Both the position numbers and the translations under genes were made by a program. Shown in pieces: positions 1 to 9,289 of a stretch of 64,000 bases of DNA (its first letter is position 1; each line of letters begins with the position of its first letter). Source of the stretch: UMGS1649 sp045534225 (lineage in GTDB: Bacteria; Bacillota; Clostridia; TANB77; CAG-465); the NCBI GenBank assembly GCA_045534225.1, contig JAZSJJ010000007.1:72472-136471 (forward strand), given 5' to 3'. Below the pieces are notes generated by a model. It saw only the letters and a program-made list of their open reading frames with translations, was not told the DNA's origin and made no database searches.

Positions 1-2468
1 TCAAGTAGTTTTTCTATAGCTTCTCCACTTTCCATGATAGCTTCAACATAAAGACCGTCTTCTGTTCCACAATCTTCTGAAGTTATTATAACTTCTTGGT
101 TAACGTCAACTAGTCTTCTTGTTAAGTAACCAGAGTCTGCTGTTCTTAGGGCTGTATCGGCAAGACCTTTACGAGCACCGTGTGAAGAAATGAAGTATTC
201 TAGAACATCTAGACCATCTCTAAAGCTTGATCTGATTGGTATTTCTACCGCTTTACCTGATGTATCTGCCATAAGTCCACGGATACCAGATAATTGTCTC
301 ATTTGTTTTGGGTTACCTCTGGCACCAGTGTGAGCCATGATACGCACTGGGTTTTTGATGTTAGGGTTCTTCATGATAGCATCTTGAATGTCATCAGTAG
401 CTTTACCCCAAATCTTAACAACTTCGTTGTATCTTTGTTCATCAGATATAAGACCACGTTTGTAGTTTTTATATACTTTATCTACGGCTTCATCAGCTTC
501 TTTTAGTATTTGATCTCTTTCAGGTGGAACTTCCATATCTGCTACAGAAACTGTAATAGCACTTACTGTAGAATATTTGTAACCTAAAGATTTGATATTA
601 TCTAGCATTACTGCTGTATCTGGAATACCAAATTTTTCGATACTCATATCTATTATTTGTCCTATTTCCTTCTTTCTAACAGGGAATTCTATTTCTTGTC
701 TGAAAGCGTTTTCAGGATTTGTTCTATCTACATATCCTAGAGTTTGTGGAATAATACCATTGAATATTATTCTACCAACTGTTGTATCTATTATCTTAGA
801 TACTTTCTTACCATCTATTTCCTTAGTTACTCTAAGTTTAATAGGTGCATGAAGTCCAACCACTTTTTGGTCATATGCCATTAAAGCTTCGTCTTCATCT
901 TTGAATACTTTACCAACACCTGGTTCATCATCATATTCAACTGTTAAGTAGTAGCTTCCAAGTATCATATCTTGTGATGGTACTGTAACTGCTTTACCAT
1001 CTTGTGGTTTTAACAAGTTGTTTGATGCAAGCATTAAGAATTTAGCTTCTGATTGAGCTTCTGGTGATAATGGTACGTGTACAGCCATTTGGTCACCATC
1101 GAAGTCGGCGTTAAACGCAGCACAAACTAACGGATGTAGTTTTATTGCTCTACCTTCAACTAGAACTGGTTCGAATGCTTGGATACCAAGTCTGTGTAGA
1201 GTTGGAGCACGGTTTAATAATACTGGTCTGTCTTGGATAACATCTTCAAGAACATCCCAAACTTCAACTGCTGCTCTTTCTACCATTCTCTTAGCATTTT
1301 TAATGTTGAATGCTAATTCTCTTTTTACTAGTTCTTTCATTACAAATGGTTTGAATAATTCAAGTGCCATTTCACGTGGTAATCCACATTGGTAAATCTT
1401 AAGTTCAGGACCAACAACGATAACTGAACGTCCAGAATAGTCAACTCTCTTACCAAGTAGGTTTTGTCTAAATCTACCTTGTTTTCCTTTTAACATATCT
1501 GATAAAGATTTAAGTGGTCTGTTTCCAGCACCTGCTACTGGTCCCCCACGTCTTCCATTGTCTATTAAAGCGTCTACTGATTCTTGTAGCATTCTCTTTT
1601 CATTTCTTATGATAATGTCTGGTGCTTCAAGTTCAATAAGTCTCTTTAATCTGTTATTTCTGTTTATAACTCTTCTATATAGGTCATTTAGGTCAGAAGT
1701 AGCAAATCTACCACCATCTAATTGAACCATTGGTCTTAAATCTGGTGGAATAACTGGTATTACTTCTAGTACCATCCATTCTGGTCTATTTCCAGATTCA
1801 ATAAATGCTTCTATTGTTTCTAAACGTTTAATTAATTTCAAACGTTTTTGAGAAGTAGCTGTTTCAAGAGCTTTTCTAATTTCTTTTTCTTCTTTATGGA
1901 GATCAACTTTAGCTAATAACTCTCTAATAGCTTCTGCTCCCATTCCAACTACGAATGAATCTTCACCGTATTTTTCAATTGCTTCTCTATAATCTTTTTC
2001 AGATAATATTTGCTTATATGAAAGTCCTGTATCCTTTGGATCCATAACTATATATGCTGCAAAGTATACAACTCTTTCTAAAGCTTTAGGAGAAACGTCT
2101 ATTATTAGACTCATTCTACTTGGAATTCCTTTGAAGAACCAGATGTGAGACACTGGTGTTGCAAGTTCAATGTGTCCTAATCTTTCACGTCTTACGCTTT
2201 TCTTAGTTACTTCAACACCACATCTGTCACATATAATTCCTTTATATCTTATTTTCTTATATTTACCACAATAACATTCCCAGTCTTTTGTTGGCCCGAA
2301 TATTTTTTCACAGAATAATCCGTCACGTTCAGGTTTTAGGGATCTATAGTTTATTGTTTCTGGCTTTTTAACTTCACCCTTTGACCATTCTCTTATTTTG
2401 TCAGGAGAAGCTATTCCAATACTTAATCTATCGAATACTTCTGGATTTACATTATTATTTTCTGCCAT
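1..2468 (-). CDS. rpoC: RNA polymerase beta' subunit, partial (3' part beyond window)
   Basis: Catalytic beta' subunit of RNA polymerase. The frame is open from the ATG at 2468 to the window edge, so about 822 N-terminal residues are present and the C-terminal third is outside. Reading the minus strand shows the N-terminal zinc ribbon (CYCGKYK ... ICDRCGVEV), the lid and rudder region, and the active-site loop NADFDGDQM near 1100, whose three aspartates bind the catalytic magnesium. The ATG is preceded by an AGGGAGAAAAA-type ribosome site and lies 24 nt after the rpoB stop, so the two genes form one operon. Nothing unusual was seen. Confidence 0.97.
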   Translation of the reverse strand, partial: MAENNNVNPEVFDRLSIGIASPDKIREWSKGEVKKPETINYRSLKPERDGLFCEKIFGPTKDWECYCGKYKKIRYKGIICDRCGVEVTKKSVRRERLGHIELATPVSHIWFFKGIPSRMSLIIDVSPKALERVVYFAAYIVMDPKDTGLSYKQILSEKDYREAIEKYGEDSFVVGMGAEAIRELLAKVDLHKEEKEIRKALETATSQKRLKLIKRLETIEAFIESGNRPEWMVLEVIPVIPPDLRPMVQLDGGRFATSDLNDLYRRVINRNNRLKRLIELEAPDIIIRNEKRMLQESVDALIDNGRRGGPVAGAGNRPLKSLSDMLKGKQGRFRQNLLGKRVDYSGRSVIVVGPELKIYQCGLPREMALELFKPFVMKELVKRELAFNIKNAKRMVERAAVEVWDVLEDVIQDRPVLLNRAPTLHRLGIQAFEPVLVEGRAIKLHPLVCAAFNADFDGDQMAVHVPLSPEAQSEAKFLMLASNNLLKPQDGKAVTVPSQDMILGSYYLTVEYDDEPGVGKVFKDEDEALMAYDQKVVGLHAPIKLRVTKEIDGKKVSKIIDTTVGRIIFNGIIPQTLGYVDRTNPENAFRQEIEFPVRKKEIGQIIDMSIEKFGIPDTAVMLDNIKSLGYKYSTVSAITVSVADMEVPPERDQILKEADEAVDKVYKNYKRGLISDEQRYNEVVKIWGKATDDIQDAIMKNPNIKNPVRIMAHTGARGNPKQMRQLSGIRGLMADTSGKAVEIPIRSSFRDGLDVLEYFISSHGARKGLADTALRTADSGYLTRRLVDVNQEVIITSEDCGTEDGLYVEAIMESGEAIEKLL

Positions 2469-2492
2469 TATACTTTTTCTCCTTCCCTACTA

Positions 2493-5400
2493 CTAAACTT
2501 CTTCGTCATCAGCGAAATCATCATCTTCTGCAAGTTCATATGCTTCTTCGCCGTCTTCATCTTCTATACCCATTCCAGAATCATCATCTAAAACATAGCT
2601 TTCAGGATCTATGTCTGTAGTTTCGTAATCTGCAGGTAATATTGTTTTTTCTGTTAAGTCTACAGTTTCTCTAACTTCAACTTCATCATTGTGATTGTAT
2701 AATTTCATATCTAAGCCTAAGCTTTGTAGTTCTTTAATTAACACTCTGAATGATTCAGGTATTCCTGGTTCTGGAACGCTTTCACCTTTAACGATTGATT
2801 CATATGTTTTTAATCTTCCTGAAACGTCATCTGATTTAACAGTTAATATTTCTTGAAGAGCATATGCTGCACCGTAAGCTTCAAGAGCCCAAACTTCCAT
2901 TTCACCAAATCTTTGTCCACCAAATTGTGCTTTACCACCAAGAGGTTGTTGTGTAACTAAAGAGTATGGTCCAATAGAACGAGCGTGAATCTTATCATCA
3001 ACTAAGTGGTATAGTTTTAACATGTACATATAACCAACTGTAACTTCGTTATCAAATAATTCACCAGTTCTACCATCTCTTACTGGGAACTTACAAGTTC
3101 CGCTTAAACCAGCTTGTTCAAATAATTTTTCGATGTCTTCTTCTTTAGCACCATCAAATACTGGTGTTGCTACTTTCCATCCAAGTTGTTTTGCTATGTA
3201 ACCTAGGTGTACCTCAAGTACTTGACCTACGTTCATACGAGAAGGTATACCAAGTGGGTTTAATACGATTTGTAGTGGTGTACCATCTGGTAAGTATGGC
3301 ATATCTTCTCTAGGTAATACTCTAGAAATGATACCTTTGTTACCGTGACGTCCACATATCTTGTCACCAACAGATATTTTCTTCTTTTGAGCGATGTATA
3401 TTCTTACAACTTTGTGTACTCCTGGAGCTAATTCATCAGAATTTTCTCTTGTATAGATTTTAACATCTATAATTGTACCAGCTTCTCCGTGTGGAACTCT
3501 AAGTGAAGTATCTCTTACTTCTCTAGATTTTTCACCGAATATTGCTCTTAATAGTTTTTCTTCAGCAGTAAGTTCTGTTTCACCCTTAGGAGTTACTTTA
3601 CCAACAAGGATATCTCCAGGTCTTACTTCTGCACCTATTCTTATAATACCGTTTTCATCAAGGTCTTTTAACGCATCATCACCAACATTTGGTATTTCAC
3701 GAGTGATTTCTTCAGGTCCTAGTTTTGTATCTCTAGCTTCACAGTCATAATCTTCAATATGAATAGAAGTTAATACATCGTCTTTAACTAGATCTTCTGA
3801 AATTAAGATAGCGTCTTCGTAGTTGTATCCTTCCCAAGTCATGAAACCGATTAGTATATTTTTACCTAATGCCATTTCACCTTGTTCTGTAGAAGAACCA
3901 TCTACAAGCACATCACCTTTCTTAACTTTTGTACCAGAAACAACTATTGGTCTTTGGTTTAGGCATGTACCTTGGTTAGAACGTTTAAACTTAGTTAATA
4001 AGTGTTCTTCTTTACCTTGTTTTCCTTCAACAACAACTTTGTCTCCATCAACATATGTAACCACACCATCTTGGCCAGCTACTATACATGTACCAGAGTC
4101 TTGTGCTGCTTTATATTCTATTCCTGTTCCTATAATTGGAGCTTCTGCTTTTATTAATGGAACTGCTTGACGTTGCATGTTAGATCCCATTAGCGAACGT
4201 TTAGCGTCATCGCTTTCAAGGAATGGTATCATTGCTGTAGCAACAGATACTAATTGTTTTGGAGAAACGTCCATGTAATCTACTTTATCTGGAGATACTT
4301 CAAGGATTTCTCTTACGCATCTAACTTTAATTTTCTTGTTTACAAATCTACCTTCAGCATCTAATGGTTCGTTTGCTTGAGCGATTATGTAATTATCTTC
4401 AGTATCTGCTGTCATATATTCTATGTCATCAGTTACTTTTCCTGTTTCCTTATCTACTCTTCTATATGGAGCTTCAATAAATCCGTATCTATTGATTCTT
4501 CCATATGTAGGAAGTGAAGATATAAGTCCTATGTTTGGTCCTTCTGGAGATTCAATAGGACATAGTCTACCATAGTGAGAATAGTGAACGTCACGAACTT
4601 CGAATCCAGCTCTATCACGTGTAAGACCACCAGGTCCTAACGCAGATATTCTTCTCTTATGTGTTAACTCAGCTAGTGGGTTAATTTGATCCATGAATTG
4701 AGATAATTGACTGCTTCCAAAGAACTCTTTAATTGCTCCAACAACTGGTTTGATGTTTATTAACATTTGTGGAGTTGTAACATCCATATCTTGTGTAGCC
4801 ATTCTTTCACGAACAACTCTTTCAAGTCTTGTTAAACCAATTCTAAATTGGTTTTGTAATAATTCACCAACGCATCTAACTCTTCTGTTTCCTAAATGGT
4901 CGATATCTTCGATTTTACCCATACCATTGTAGAAGTTTACGAAGTAGTTAATAGATGAAACGATATCATCAAATGTAATATGTTTTACAACTAATTCTTC
5001 TCTTCTCTTCTTTATTTCTTTTTGTAAAGCTTTTTCGTCTTTACCTTCCATTTTTTCTACTATTTCTTTTAATACTGGTAAATGAACATCTTCTTTGATA
5101 ACCATTTTATCTACTTCAATACCAAGATATTTAGAAATGTCTACTGTATTGTTACCAATAACTTTAACTTTCTTTCCGTTCTTATCTACGTATACAACAT
5201 TGATACCAGATTGTCTGATATTTTCAGCAACGTCTGCAGTGATCTTTTCACCTTTCTTAACGAATAGTTCTCCTGTTTCTCCGTTAACAACATCTTCAGC
5301 TGCTATTTCGCCAGTTATTCTAGTAGCAAGATTTAATTTCTTGTTGTATTTATATCTACCTACTCTAGACAGGTCGTATCTTCTTTCATCGAACATTAAA

Positions 5401-6164
5401 CCATATAATAGTTGCTCAGCAGCATCTACATGTAAAGGTTCACTTGGTCTTAATTTCTTATAGATTTCAAGAAGTGCTGCGTTTGTAGTCTTAGAAGGAT
5501 CTTTTTCAAGAGTTGCTGCAATTAGATCATCTTCAAATAAATCTAATATATCAGCATCTTTTTCTATTCCTAATGCTCTTACAAATGTAGTTATAGGTAG
5601 TTTACGAGTTCTATCTACCTTTATCCATAGCATGTCTTGAAGGTCTGATTCAAATTCTAACCATGTACCTCTGTTAGGCATAACTGTTCCATTGAAAGTA
5701 ATTTTACCCGTTTTATCTTTTATTCTATCAAAATATACACCTGGGCTTCTAACTAATTGGCTTACTACAACTCTTTCAGCACCGTTAATTATGAATGTTC
5801 CATTCTCCGTCATTAGAGGGAAATCACCCATGAATATTTCTTGCTCTTTTATTTCACTTGTTTCCTTGTTTAAAAGACGCACTTTAACTTGCAAACGAGA
5901 GGCATATGTAGTGTTCCTTTCTTTTGCTTGCTCAATAGAGTATTTTGTTTCATCTTCTAATCTATAGTCAACAAACTCAAGCATTAAATTTCCTGAGTAG
6001 TCAACTATTGGAGATATGTCATGAAAAACATCTCTAAGTCCAGAATCTAAAAACCATTTATAAGATGATTTTTGCACCTCAATAAGATCTGGCATGTCAA
6101 TAACTTCTGCGATTTTTGAAAAACTCTTTCTTGTTGTTTTTCCATTTTTTACTTCGTGAACCAC
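2493..6164 (-). CDS. rpoB: RNA polymerase beta subunit
   Basis: Full-length 1223-residue beta subunit of RNA polymerase, partner of the downstream rpoC. The rifampicin-pocket segment SSQLSQFMDQINPLAELTHK is visible and matches the usual rifampicin-sensitive Firmicute form. The C-terminus ends in a short acidic tail (DEDGEEAYELAEDDDFADDEEV), common in Clostridia. The start is a GTG at 6164, chosen because a GGGGG ribosome site lies 7 nt upstream and the MVHEV start fits the family. The ribosomal genes rplJ/rplL that usually precede rpoB are absent. Instead there is a 200-nt leader from its own SigA promoter, with a terminator-like hairpin in it. Confidence 0.98.
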   Translation of the reverse strand: MVHEVKNGKTTRKSFSKIAEVIDMPDLIEVQKSSYKWFLDSGLRDVFHDISPIVDYSGNLMLEFVDYRLEDETKYSIEQAKERNTTYASRLQVKVRLLNKETSEIKEQEIFMGDFPLMTENGTFIINGAERVVVSQLVRSPGVYFDRIKDKTGKITFNGTVMPNRGTWLEFESDLQDMLWIKVDRTRKLPITTFVRALGIEKDADILDLFEDDLIAATLEKDPSKTTNAALLEIYKKLRPSEPLHVDAAEQLLYGLMFDERRYDLSRVGRYKYNKKLNLATRITGEIAAEDVVNGETGELFVKKGEKITADVAENIRQSGINVVYVDKNGKKVKVIGNNTVDISKYLGIEVDKMVIKEDVHLPVLKEIVEKMEGKDEKALQKEIKKRREELVVKHITFDDIVSSINYFVNFYNGMGKIEDIDHLGNRRVRCVGELLQNQFRIGLTRLERVVRERMATQDMDVTTPQMLINIKPVVGAIKEFFGSSQLSQFMDQINPLAELTHKRRISALGPGGLTRDRAGFEVRDVHYSHYGRLCPIESPEGPNIGLISSLPTYGRINRYGFIEAPYRRVDKETGKVTDDIEYMTADTEDNYIIAQANEPLDAEGRFVNKKIKVRCVREILEVSPDKVDYMDVSPKQLVSVATAMIPFLESDDAKRSLMGSNMQRQAVPLIKAEAPIIGTGIEYKAAQDSGTCIVAGQDGVVTYVDGDKVVVEGKQGKEEHLLTKFKRSNQGTCLNQRPIVVSGTKVKKGDVLVDGSSTEQGEMALGKNILIGFMTWEGYNYEDAILISEDLVKDDVLTSIHIEDYDCEARDTKLGPEEITREIPNVGDDALKDLDENGIIRIGAEVRPGDILVGKVTPKGETELTAEEKLLRAIFGEKSREVRDTSLRVPHGEAGTIIDVKIYTRENSDELAPGVHKVVRIYIAQKKKISVGDKICGRHGNKGIISRVLPREDMPYLPDGTPLQIVLNPLGIPSRMNVGQVLEVHLGYIAKQLGWKVATPVFDGAKEEDIEKLFEQAGLSGTCKFPVRDGRTGELFDNEVTVGYMYMLKLYHLVDDKIHARSIGPYSLVTQQPLGGKAQFGGQRFGEMEVWALEAYGAAYALQEILTVKSDDVSGRLKTYESIVKGESVPEPGIPESFRVLIKELQSLGLDMKLYNHNDEVEVRETVDLTEKTILPADYETTDIDPESYVLDDDSGMGIEDEDGEEAYELAEDDDFADDEEV

Positions 6165-6221
6165 TTCAAATTCCCCCTAAAAATATAAGTTTATTTACAT
6201 AAAATATTCGTATAAACGACA

Positions 6222-6257
6222 AAAAGTCAAACTGATTTTACCCTAAAATCAATTTGA
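6222..6257 (-). terminator. terminator-like hairpin in the rpoB leader (possible attenuator)
   Basis: A near-perfect inverted repeat (14-bp arms, 3-nt loop; arms 6244-6257 and 6227-6240, one G-U) is followed on the minus strand by CTTTTT. It sits between the rpoB promoter (6369-6397) and the rpoB start (6164), about 60 nt before the start codon. The stem is AT-rich, so it would be a weak terminator. On the plus strand no T-run follows, so it is oriented towards rpoB. Confidence 0.5.
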
Positions 6258-6368
6258 TACATACATATTAACTTTTACTCCGTTACAAATATTTTTTTCA
6301 ACAATTGTACCATCCTTAAACACTTTAGTTTACATAGTTTTTCGAATGTTACGATAAACATTTCGTAT

Positions 6369-6397
6369 ATTTTATCACACAAATTATTGTTTGTCAA
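6369..6397 (-). promoter_or_regulatory. SigA promoter for rpoBC
   Basis: On the minus strand: TTGACA (6397-6392), 17-bp spacer, TAAAAT (6374-6369). Transcription would start near 6361, giving a leader of about 195 nt before rpoB. Confidence 0.85.
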
Positions 6398-6570
6398 CGA
6401 AAAAATGTTATTTTAAGCACTTTTTTCTTTCCCCGTCAAGCTTAATATACGAACTTAACATCTATTTAAGATTATATATCGTTTTTTACTTTAATTCAAG
6501 CAGTTTTCACGAACTTTTTTCAAATAATTTTTATTATCTTTTTTAGCTTTAACTTTTGATAAATTTATAG

Positions 6571-6595
6571 TATAATAGCATAAAGTTAAAGGAGG
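6571..6595 (+). promoter_or_regulatory. -10 element and ribosome site of the phosphatase gene
   Basis: TATAAT at 6571-6576 with a poor -35 (TTTAAC at 6548-6553), then AGGAGG at 6590-6595, 5 nt before the ATG. The rest of the 436-nt gap 6165-6600 holds the rpoB promoter and leader; I see no further gene in it. Confidence 0.55.
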
Positions 6596-6600
6596 TATTT

Positions 6601-7320
6601 ATGAACTGCATAAGATTACCACTTAAATATGTTAAAAACGCAAGAGATTTAGGAGGATACTGTACAAAAGATAATAAGATTACCAAATTTAAGACATTTG
6701 TTAGAAGCAGCAGGCTAACAGACCTTACCAAAGAAGATAATGAATTCTTAAAGAAATATGGAATTACAGATATTATAGATCTTAGGGGAGTTACTAAAAT
6801 TCAAGCTACATTTGTTAGCGATGATAATATTGATGGGGATTATTTCAAATTCTACTATCTTCCACTCTCTAACAAAGAAAGTGAAGAATATTCCAAAGCG
6901 CATGAATTAGAACCAAATTTTGATTTTGGTGAAGCATATAAATTTATGCTAAACAACAAAGAAAAAGTAAAACAAATATTCACAGTATTTGCAGAAGCTA
7001 AAGGCGGCGTTCTTTTCCACTGCACAGCAGGCAAAGACAGAACAGGCACTGTTGCAGCACTACTTTTGGGTTTATGTGGTGTAGATGATTTAGATATAAT
7101 TGCAAACTACCAAGTAACAGAAACATATATTTCAGGTTCTACATTCCTAGATACATATGCCGAAAGCGTACAAAAATCCGATGCAAAATACATCAGAACA
7201 TTAATTATGAGATTAAAAGAAACATATGGAACATACGAAAACTATCTTTTAAGCTGTGGACTAAGTGAAGAAACATTAAATAAGATTAAAGATAAGTTTT
7301 TAGAAGATTTTGTTGTGTAA
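6601..7320 (+). CDS. tyrosine/dual-specificity protein phosphatase
   Basis: A 239-residue cytoplasmic phosphatase of the bacterial IphP/Y_phosphatase3 type. The P-loop HCTAGKDRTG at residues 140-149 gives the nucleophilic Cys141 and phosphate-binding Arg147. The N-terminal NARDLGGY and the IIDLRG segment at about 58-63 are typical of the same family. Substrate unknown: such enzymes act on phosphotyrosine or on phosphoinositides. It has its own promoter, an AGGAGG site, and is followed 11 nt later by a membrane-protein gene, so the two are probably co-transcribed up to the terminator at 7934. Confidence 0.85.
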   Translation: MNCIRLPLKYVKNARDLGGYCTKDNKITKFKTFVRSSRLTDLTKEDNEFLKKYGITDIIDLRGVTKIQATFVSDDNIDGDYFKFYYLPLSNKESEEYSKAHELEPNFDFGEAYKFMLNNKEKVKQIFTVFAEAKGGVLFHCTAGKDRTGTVAALLLGLCGVDDLDIIANYQVTETYISGSTFLDTYAESVQKSDAKYIRTLIMRLKETYGTYENYLLSCGLSEETLNKIKDKFLEDFVV

Positions 7321-7331
7321 GGAGTGATTAA

Positions 7332-7949
7332 ATGAACTTAACATTTAAGAAGATATTTGCTTCTATTATAACTGGACTAATTGTAATTTCTGCTATTTTT
7401 ATAATCGCATTCGCTCTTTATTTTTGGAAACTTTGCAAAGACTGCGGGCTAGGAAAATTTCGTTCCTTTTCGGTCGAAGCATACAACAATTTTGCTAAAC
7501 AAGATGAAGTTATGCCCACAATAAACGAAATCGGGAACTATACAAAAATAACAACCGAAGAATATATTCACCGTTCCCTTTTTATGGATAAAGAAGTATA
7601 TATTCTAAATGTACAATTCGAATCCAGCGAATATCAAAAGCAAAAAGAACTTTTAGAAACAAAATATACATATCAAGCCGACTTTATAACCCAAGAATAT
7701 GCAGAATTGCCTGAAATATTCCCCGGTTTCCTATTAGGTGGATATGTTTTTAAAACTTTATCGTTAGAAACTTATAATCTAACTTATCCAAAACAATTAT
7801 ATTTTATAGGAATATCTGATGCAACAAGCGAAATTATATACATCTCTTTTTCGGATATTGATTTAGACTATGTTTATGAACAATTCAACGATTTTTTAAA
7901 ACACGAATGCGATTGGAAACATTTTAATAAAATAAAAAAGAGCGGTTAA
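7332..7949 (+). CDS. hypothetical membrane-anchored protein
   Basis: 205 residues with one N-terminal hydrophobic segment (about residues 9-31) and a polar remainder that would be outside the membrane. I recognise no family. A GGAG site lies 7 nt before the ATG. The stop codon sits inside the terminator hairpin that closes the two-gene unit with the phosphatase. Codon use is slightly different from neighbours (more CCG, TCG), which may mean lower expression or recent arrival. Confidence 0.65.
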   Translation: MNLTFKKIFASIITGLIVISAIFIIAFALYFWKLCKDCGLGKFRSFSVEAYNNFAKQDEVMPTINEIGNYTKITTEEYIHRSLFMDKEVYILNVQFESSEYQKQKELLETKYTYQADFITQEYAELPEIFPGFLLGGYVFKTLSLETYNLTYPKQLYFIGISDATSEIIYISFSDIDLDYVYEQFNDFLKHECDWKHFNKIKKSG

Positions 7950-7961
7950 CCGCTCTTTTTT
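7934..7961 (+). terminator. intrinsic terminator, overlaps a stop codon
   Basis: Self-complementary AAAAAAGAGCGG/CCGCTCTTTTTT around TTAA, with a U-tract on both sides. It closes the phosphatase unit and can also terminate the minus-strand tRNA-Arg(ACG) transcript that arrives from the right. Confidence 0.85.
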
Positions 7962-8037
7962 GGTGTACCAAAAGGGACTCGAACCCCCAACCTTCAGATT
8001 CGTAGTCTGATGCTCTATCCAGTTGAGCTATTGGTAC
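7961..8037 (-). tRNA. tRNA-Arg (anticodon ACG)
   Basis: Cloverleaf read on the minus strand: acceptor GTACCAA pairs with TTGGTAC, anticodon loop CTACGAA between 5-bp arms TCAGA/TCTGA, T-loop GGTTCGAGTCC, encoded CCA end (7961-7963). ACG (inosine at the wobble position after TadA deamination) reads CGN codons. The tadA gene for that deaminase lies nearby at 9290-9751. Confidence 0.95.
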
Positions 8038-8048
8038 TGACGAAAATT

Positions 8049-8077
8049 ATTATACAACAGAATAAATAAAAAAGCAA
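8049..8077 (-). promoter_or_regulatory. promoter of tRNA-Arg(ACG)
   Basis: Minus strand TTGCTT (8077-8072), 17 bp, TATAAT (8054-8049); start about 5 nt before the mature tRNA. Confidence 0.75.
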
Positions 8078-8085
8078 ATAAAATA

Positions 8086-8114
8086 TTGAAAATAGCATAA
8101 AACTTAAGTATAAT
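8086..8114 (+). promoter_or_regulatory. promoter of tRNA-Arg(CCT)
   Basis: TTGAAA (8086-8091), 17 bp, TATAAT (8109-8114). It probably also drives the ATP-grasp gene downstream, since no promoter or terminator separates them. Confidence 0.75.
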
Positions 8115-8125
8115 TAGCTTAGCTT

Positions 8126-8201
8126 GCTTCCGTAGCTCAGTGGATAGAGCAGCAACCTCCTAAGTTGTTGGTCGGACGTTCGATTCGTCTCGGGAGCACC
8201 A
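8126..8201 (+). tRNA. tRNA-Arg (anticodon CCT)
   Basis: Acceptor GCTTCCG pairs with CGGGAGC; anticodon loop CTCCTAA between arms GCAAC/GTTGT; T-arm ACGTTCGATTCGT; encoded CCA at 8199-8201. Reads AGG codons. It is divergent from the tRNA-Arg(ACG) gene. Confidence 0.95.
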
Positions 8202-8227
8202 TCACATTTGTGATTATGAGGTATATT

Positions 8228-9235
8228 ATGAGAAAAATAAAATATTTAATTAAAAGAGTTTTTGAAATGGATTTTAAAGCTATGTTTAAGACAGCCAAAA
8301 GAGTTAGTAAAATAACAAAGAAACCTTCTATTGTTATTCTTTTTGATATAATCTATTGCGGCTACAAATACATGGCCGGATATGTAGATTATGAAGTATT
8401 CTGTTTCTATAACTTAAACAAAGCACAAAGAGAAACAATGATAACTCGTGGCATTAACAACCGTTTTGTACAAACTCTAAACGATAAAAACTACACAGAT
8501 TTATTAGATAACAAATTAAAGTTTAATGAAAAGTTTAACAAATTCTTAAAAAGAGACTGGTTAGATTTAAACAAAGCTTCTTACGAAGAATTCGAAACAT
8601 ATGCAAAATCTAAAAAGAACTTTATTGCAAAACCAGTAGACCTTGCTTGTGGTAGAAATATAATTAAAGTTGTAATAGAAGATGATACAGACCTTAAAGA
8701 ATTATATGATTCACTTATAGAAAATAAACAATTACTCCTTGAAGATTATATAATTCAACATCCAGAAATGTCTAAAATATATCCTACTGCAGTTAATACA
8801 TTAAGAATTGTTTCTGTTACTAAAGATGGAAATACTCATATAATGTTTAGAAGTATACGTATGGGTAACAGCGGAAACGTTGTAGATAACTTCAACCACG
8901 GTGGATTATTTACTACAATAGAACCAGATGGAACTATTGTTAAACCAGCTGTAGATAAAAAAGGTAATATATTCGAAGAACATCCATATACAAACACAAA
9001 GCTTATAGGGTTCAAAATACCAATGTTTGCAGAAGCTTTGGAGTATGTAAAAGAAATGTGCAAAGAAATCCCTCAAGTTGGATATGTTGGTTGGGATATT
9101 GCAATTACAGAAAACGGGCCACTTGTAGTAGAAGCAAATCCATTCCCAGGCCATGATATTTACCAGTCTAAAATCCATATGAACGAAGACGGTACTGGAA
9201 TGAGACAAGAATTTGAAAAAATTATATTTGGATAA
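8228..9235 (+). CDS. sugar-transfer-associated ATP-grasp protein
   Basis: 335 residues. The C-terminal half carries the ATP-grasp pattern of the family found with exopolysaccharide sugar transferases (PF14397-like): EDYIIQHPEMSKIYP, the NTLRIV strand, GHDIYQ and the metal-binding WDIAI...VVEANPFPG near the end. Such enzymes are predicted to join a carboxylate to an amine using ATP in glycan modification; the substrate is unknown. The open frame extends back into the tRNA, but the ATG at 8228 has GAGG 6 nt upstream, so I start there. It lies 26 nt after the tRNA-Arg(CCT) end and is probably transcribed with it. A strong terminator follows. Confidence 0.75.
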   Translation: MRKIKYLIKRVFEMDFKAMFKTAKRVSKITKKPSIVILFDIIYCGYKYMAGYVDYEVFCFYNLNKAQRETMITRGINNRFVQTLNDKNYTDLLDNKLKFNEKFNKFLKRDWLDLNKASYEEFETYAKSKKNFIAKPVDLACGRNIIKVVIEDDTDLKELYDSLIENKQLLLEDYIIQHPEMSKIYPTAVNTLRIVSVTKDGNTHIMFRSIRMGNSGNVVDNFNHGGLFTTIEPDGTIVKPAVDKKGNIFEEHPYTNTKLIGFKIPMFAEALEYVKEMCKEIPQVGYVGWDIAITENGPLVVEANPFPGHDIYQSKIHMNEDGTGMRQEFEKIIFG

Positions 9236-9240
9236 TATTA

Positions 9241-9277
9241 AAGAACAAAGTTGATTTACAACTTTGTTCTTCTTTTT
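9241..9277 (+). terminator. intrinsic terminator after the ATP-grasp gene
   Basis: AAGAACAAAGTTG/CAACTTTGTTCTT stem with ATTTA loop and a T-rich tail. Confidence 0.9.
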
Positions 9278-9289
9278 ATTTATTATTTA

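Noticed and set aside
1360..1380. CACGTG in rpoC as a parS site
   Set aside because: Only one half matches the parS core; coding sequence explains it. The same holds for CACGTG-like words in rpoB and gyrB.
5095..5463. Open frame of 122 codons opposite rpoB, and similar frames opposite parA, gyrB and ftsZ
   Set aside because: Antisense shadows of strongly conserved genes: no ribosome site, biased composition mirrored from the coding strand.
8165..8227. Upstream extension of the ATP-grasp gene
   Set aside because: It would begin inside tRNA-Arg(CCT); the ATG at 8228 has a proper ribosome site.
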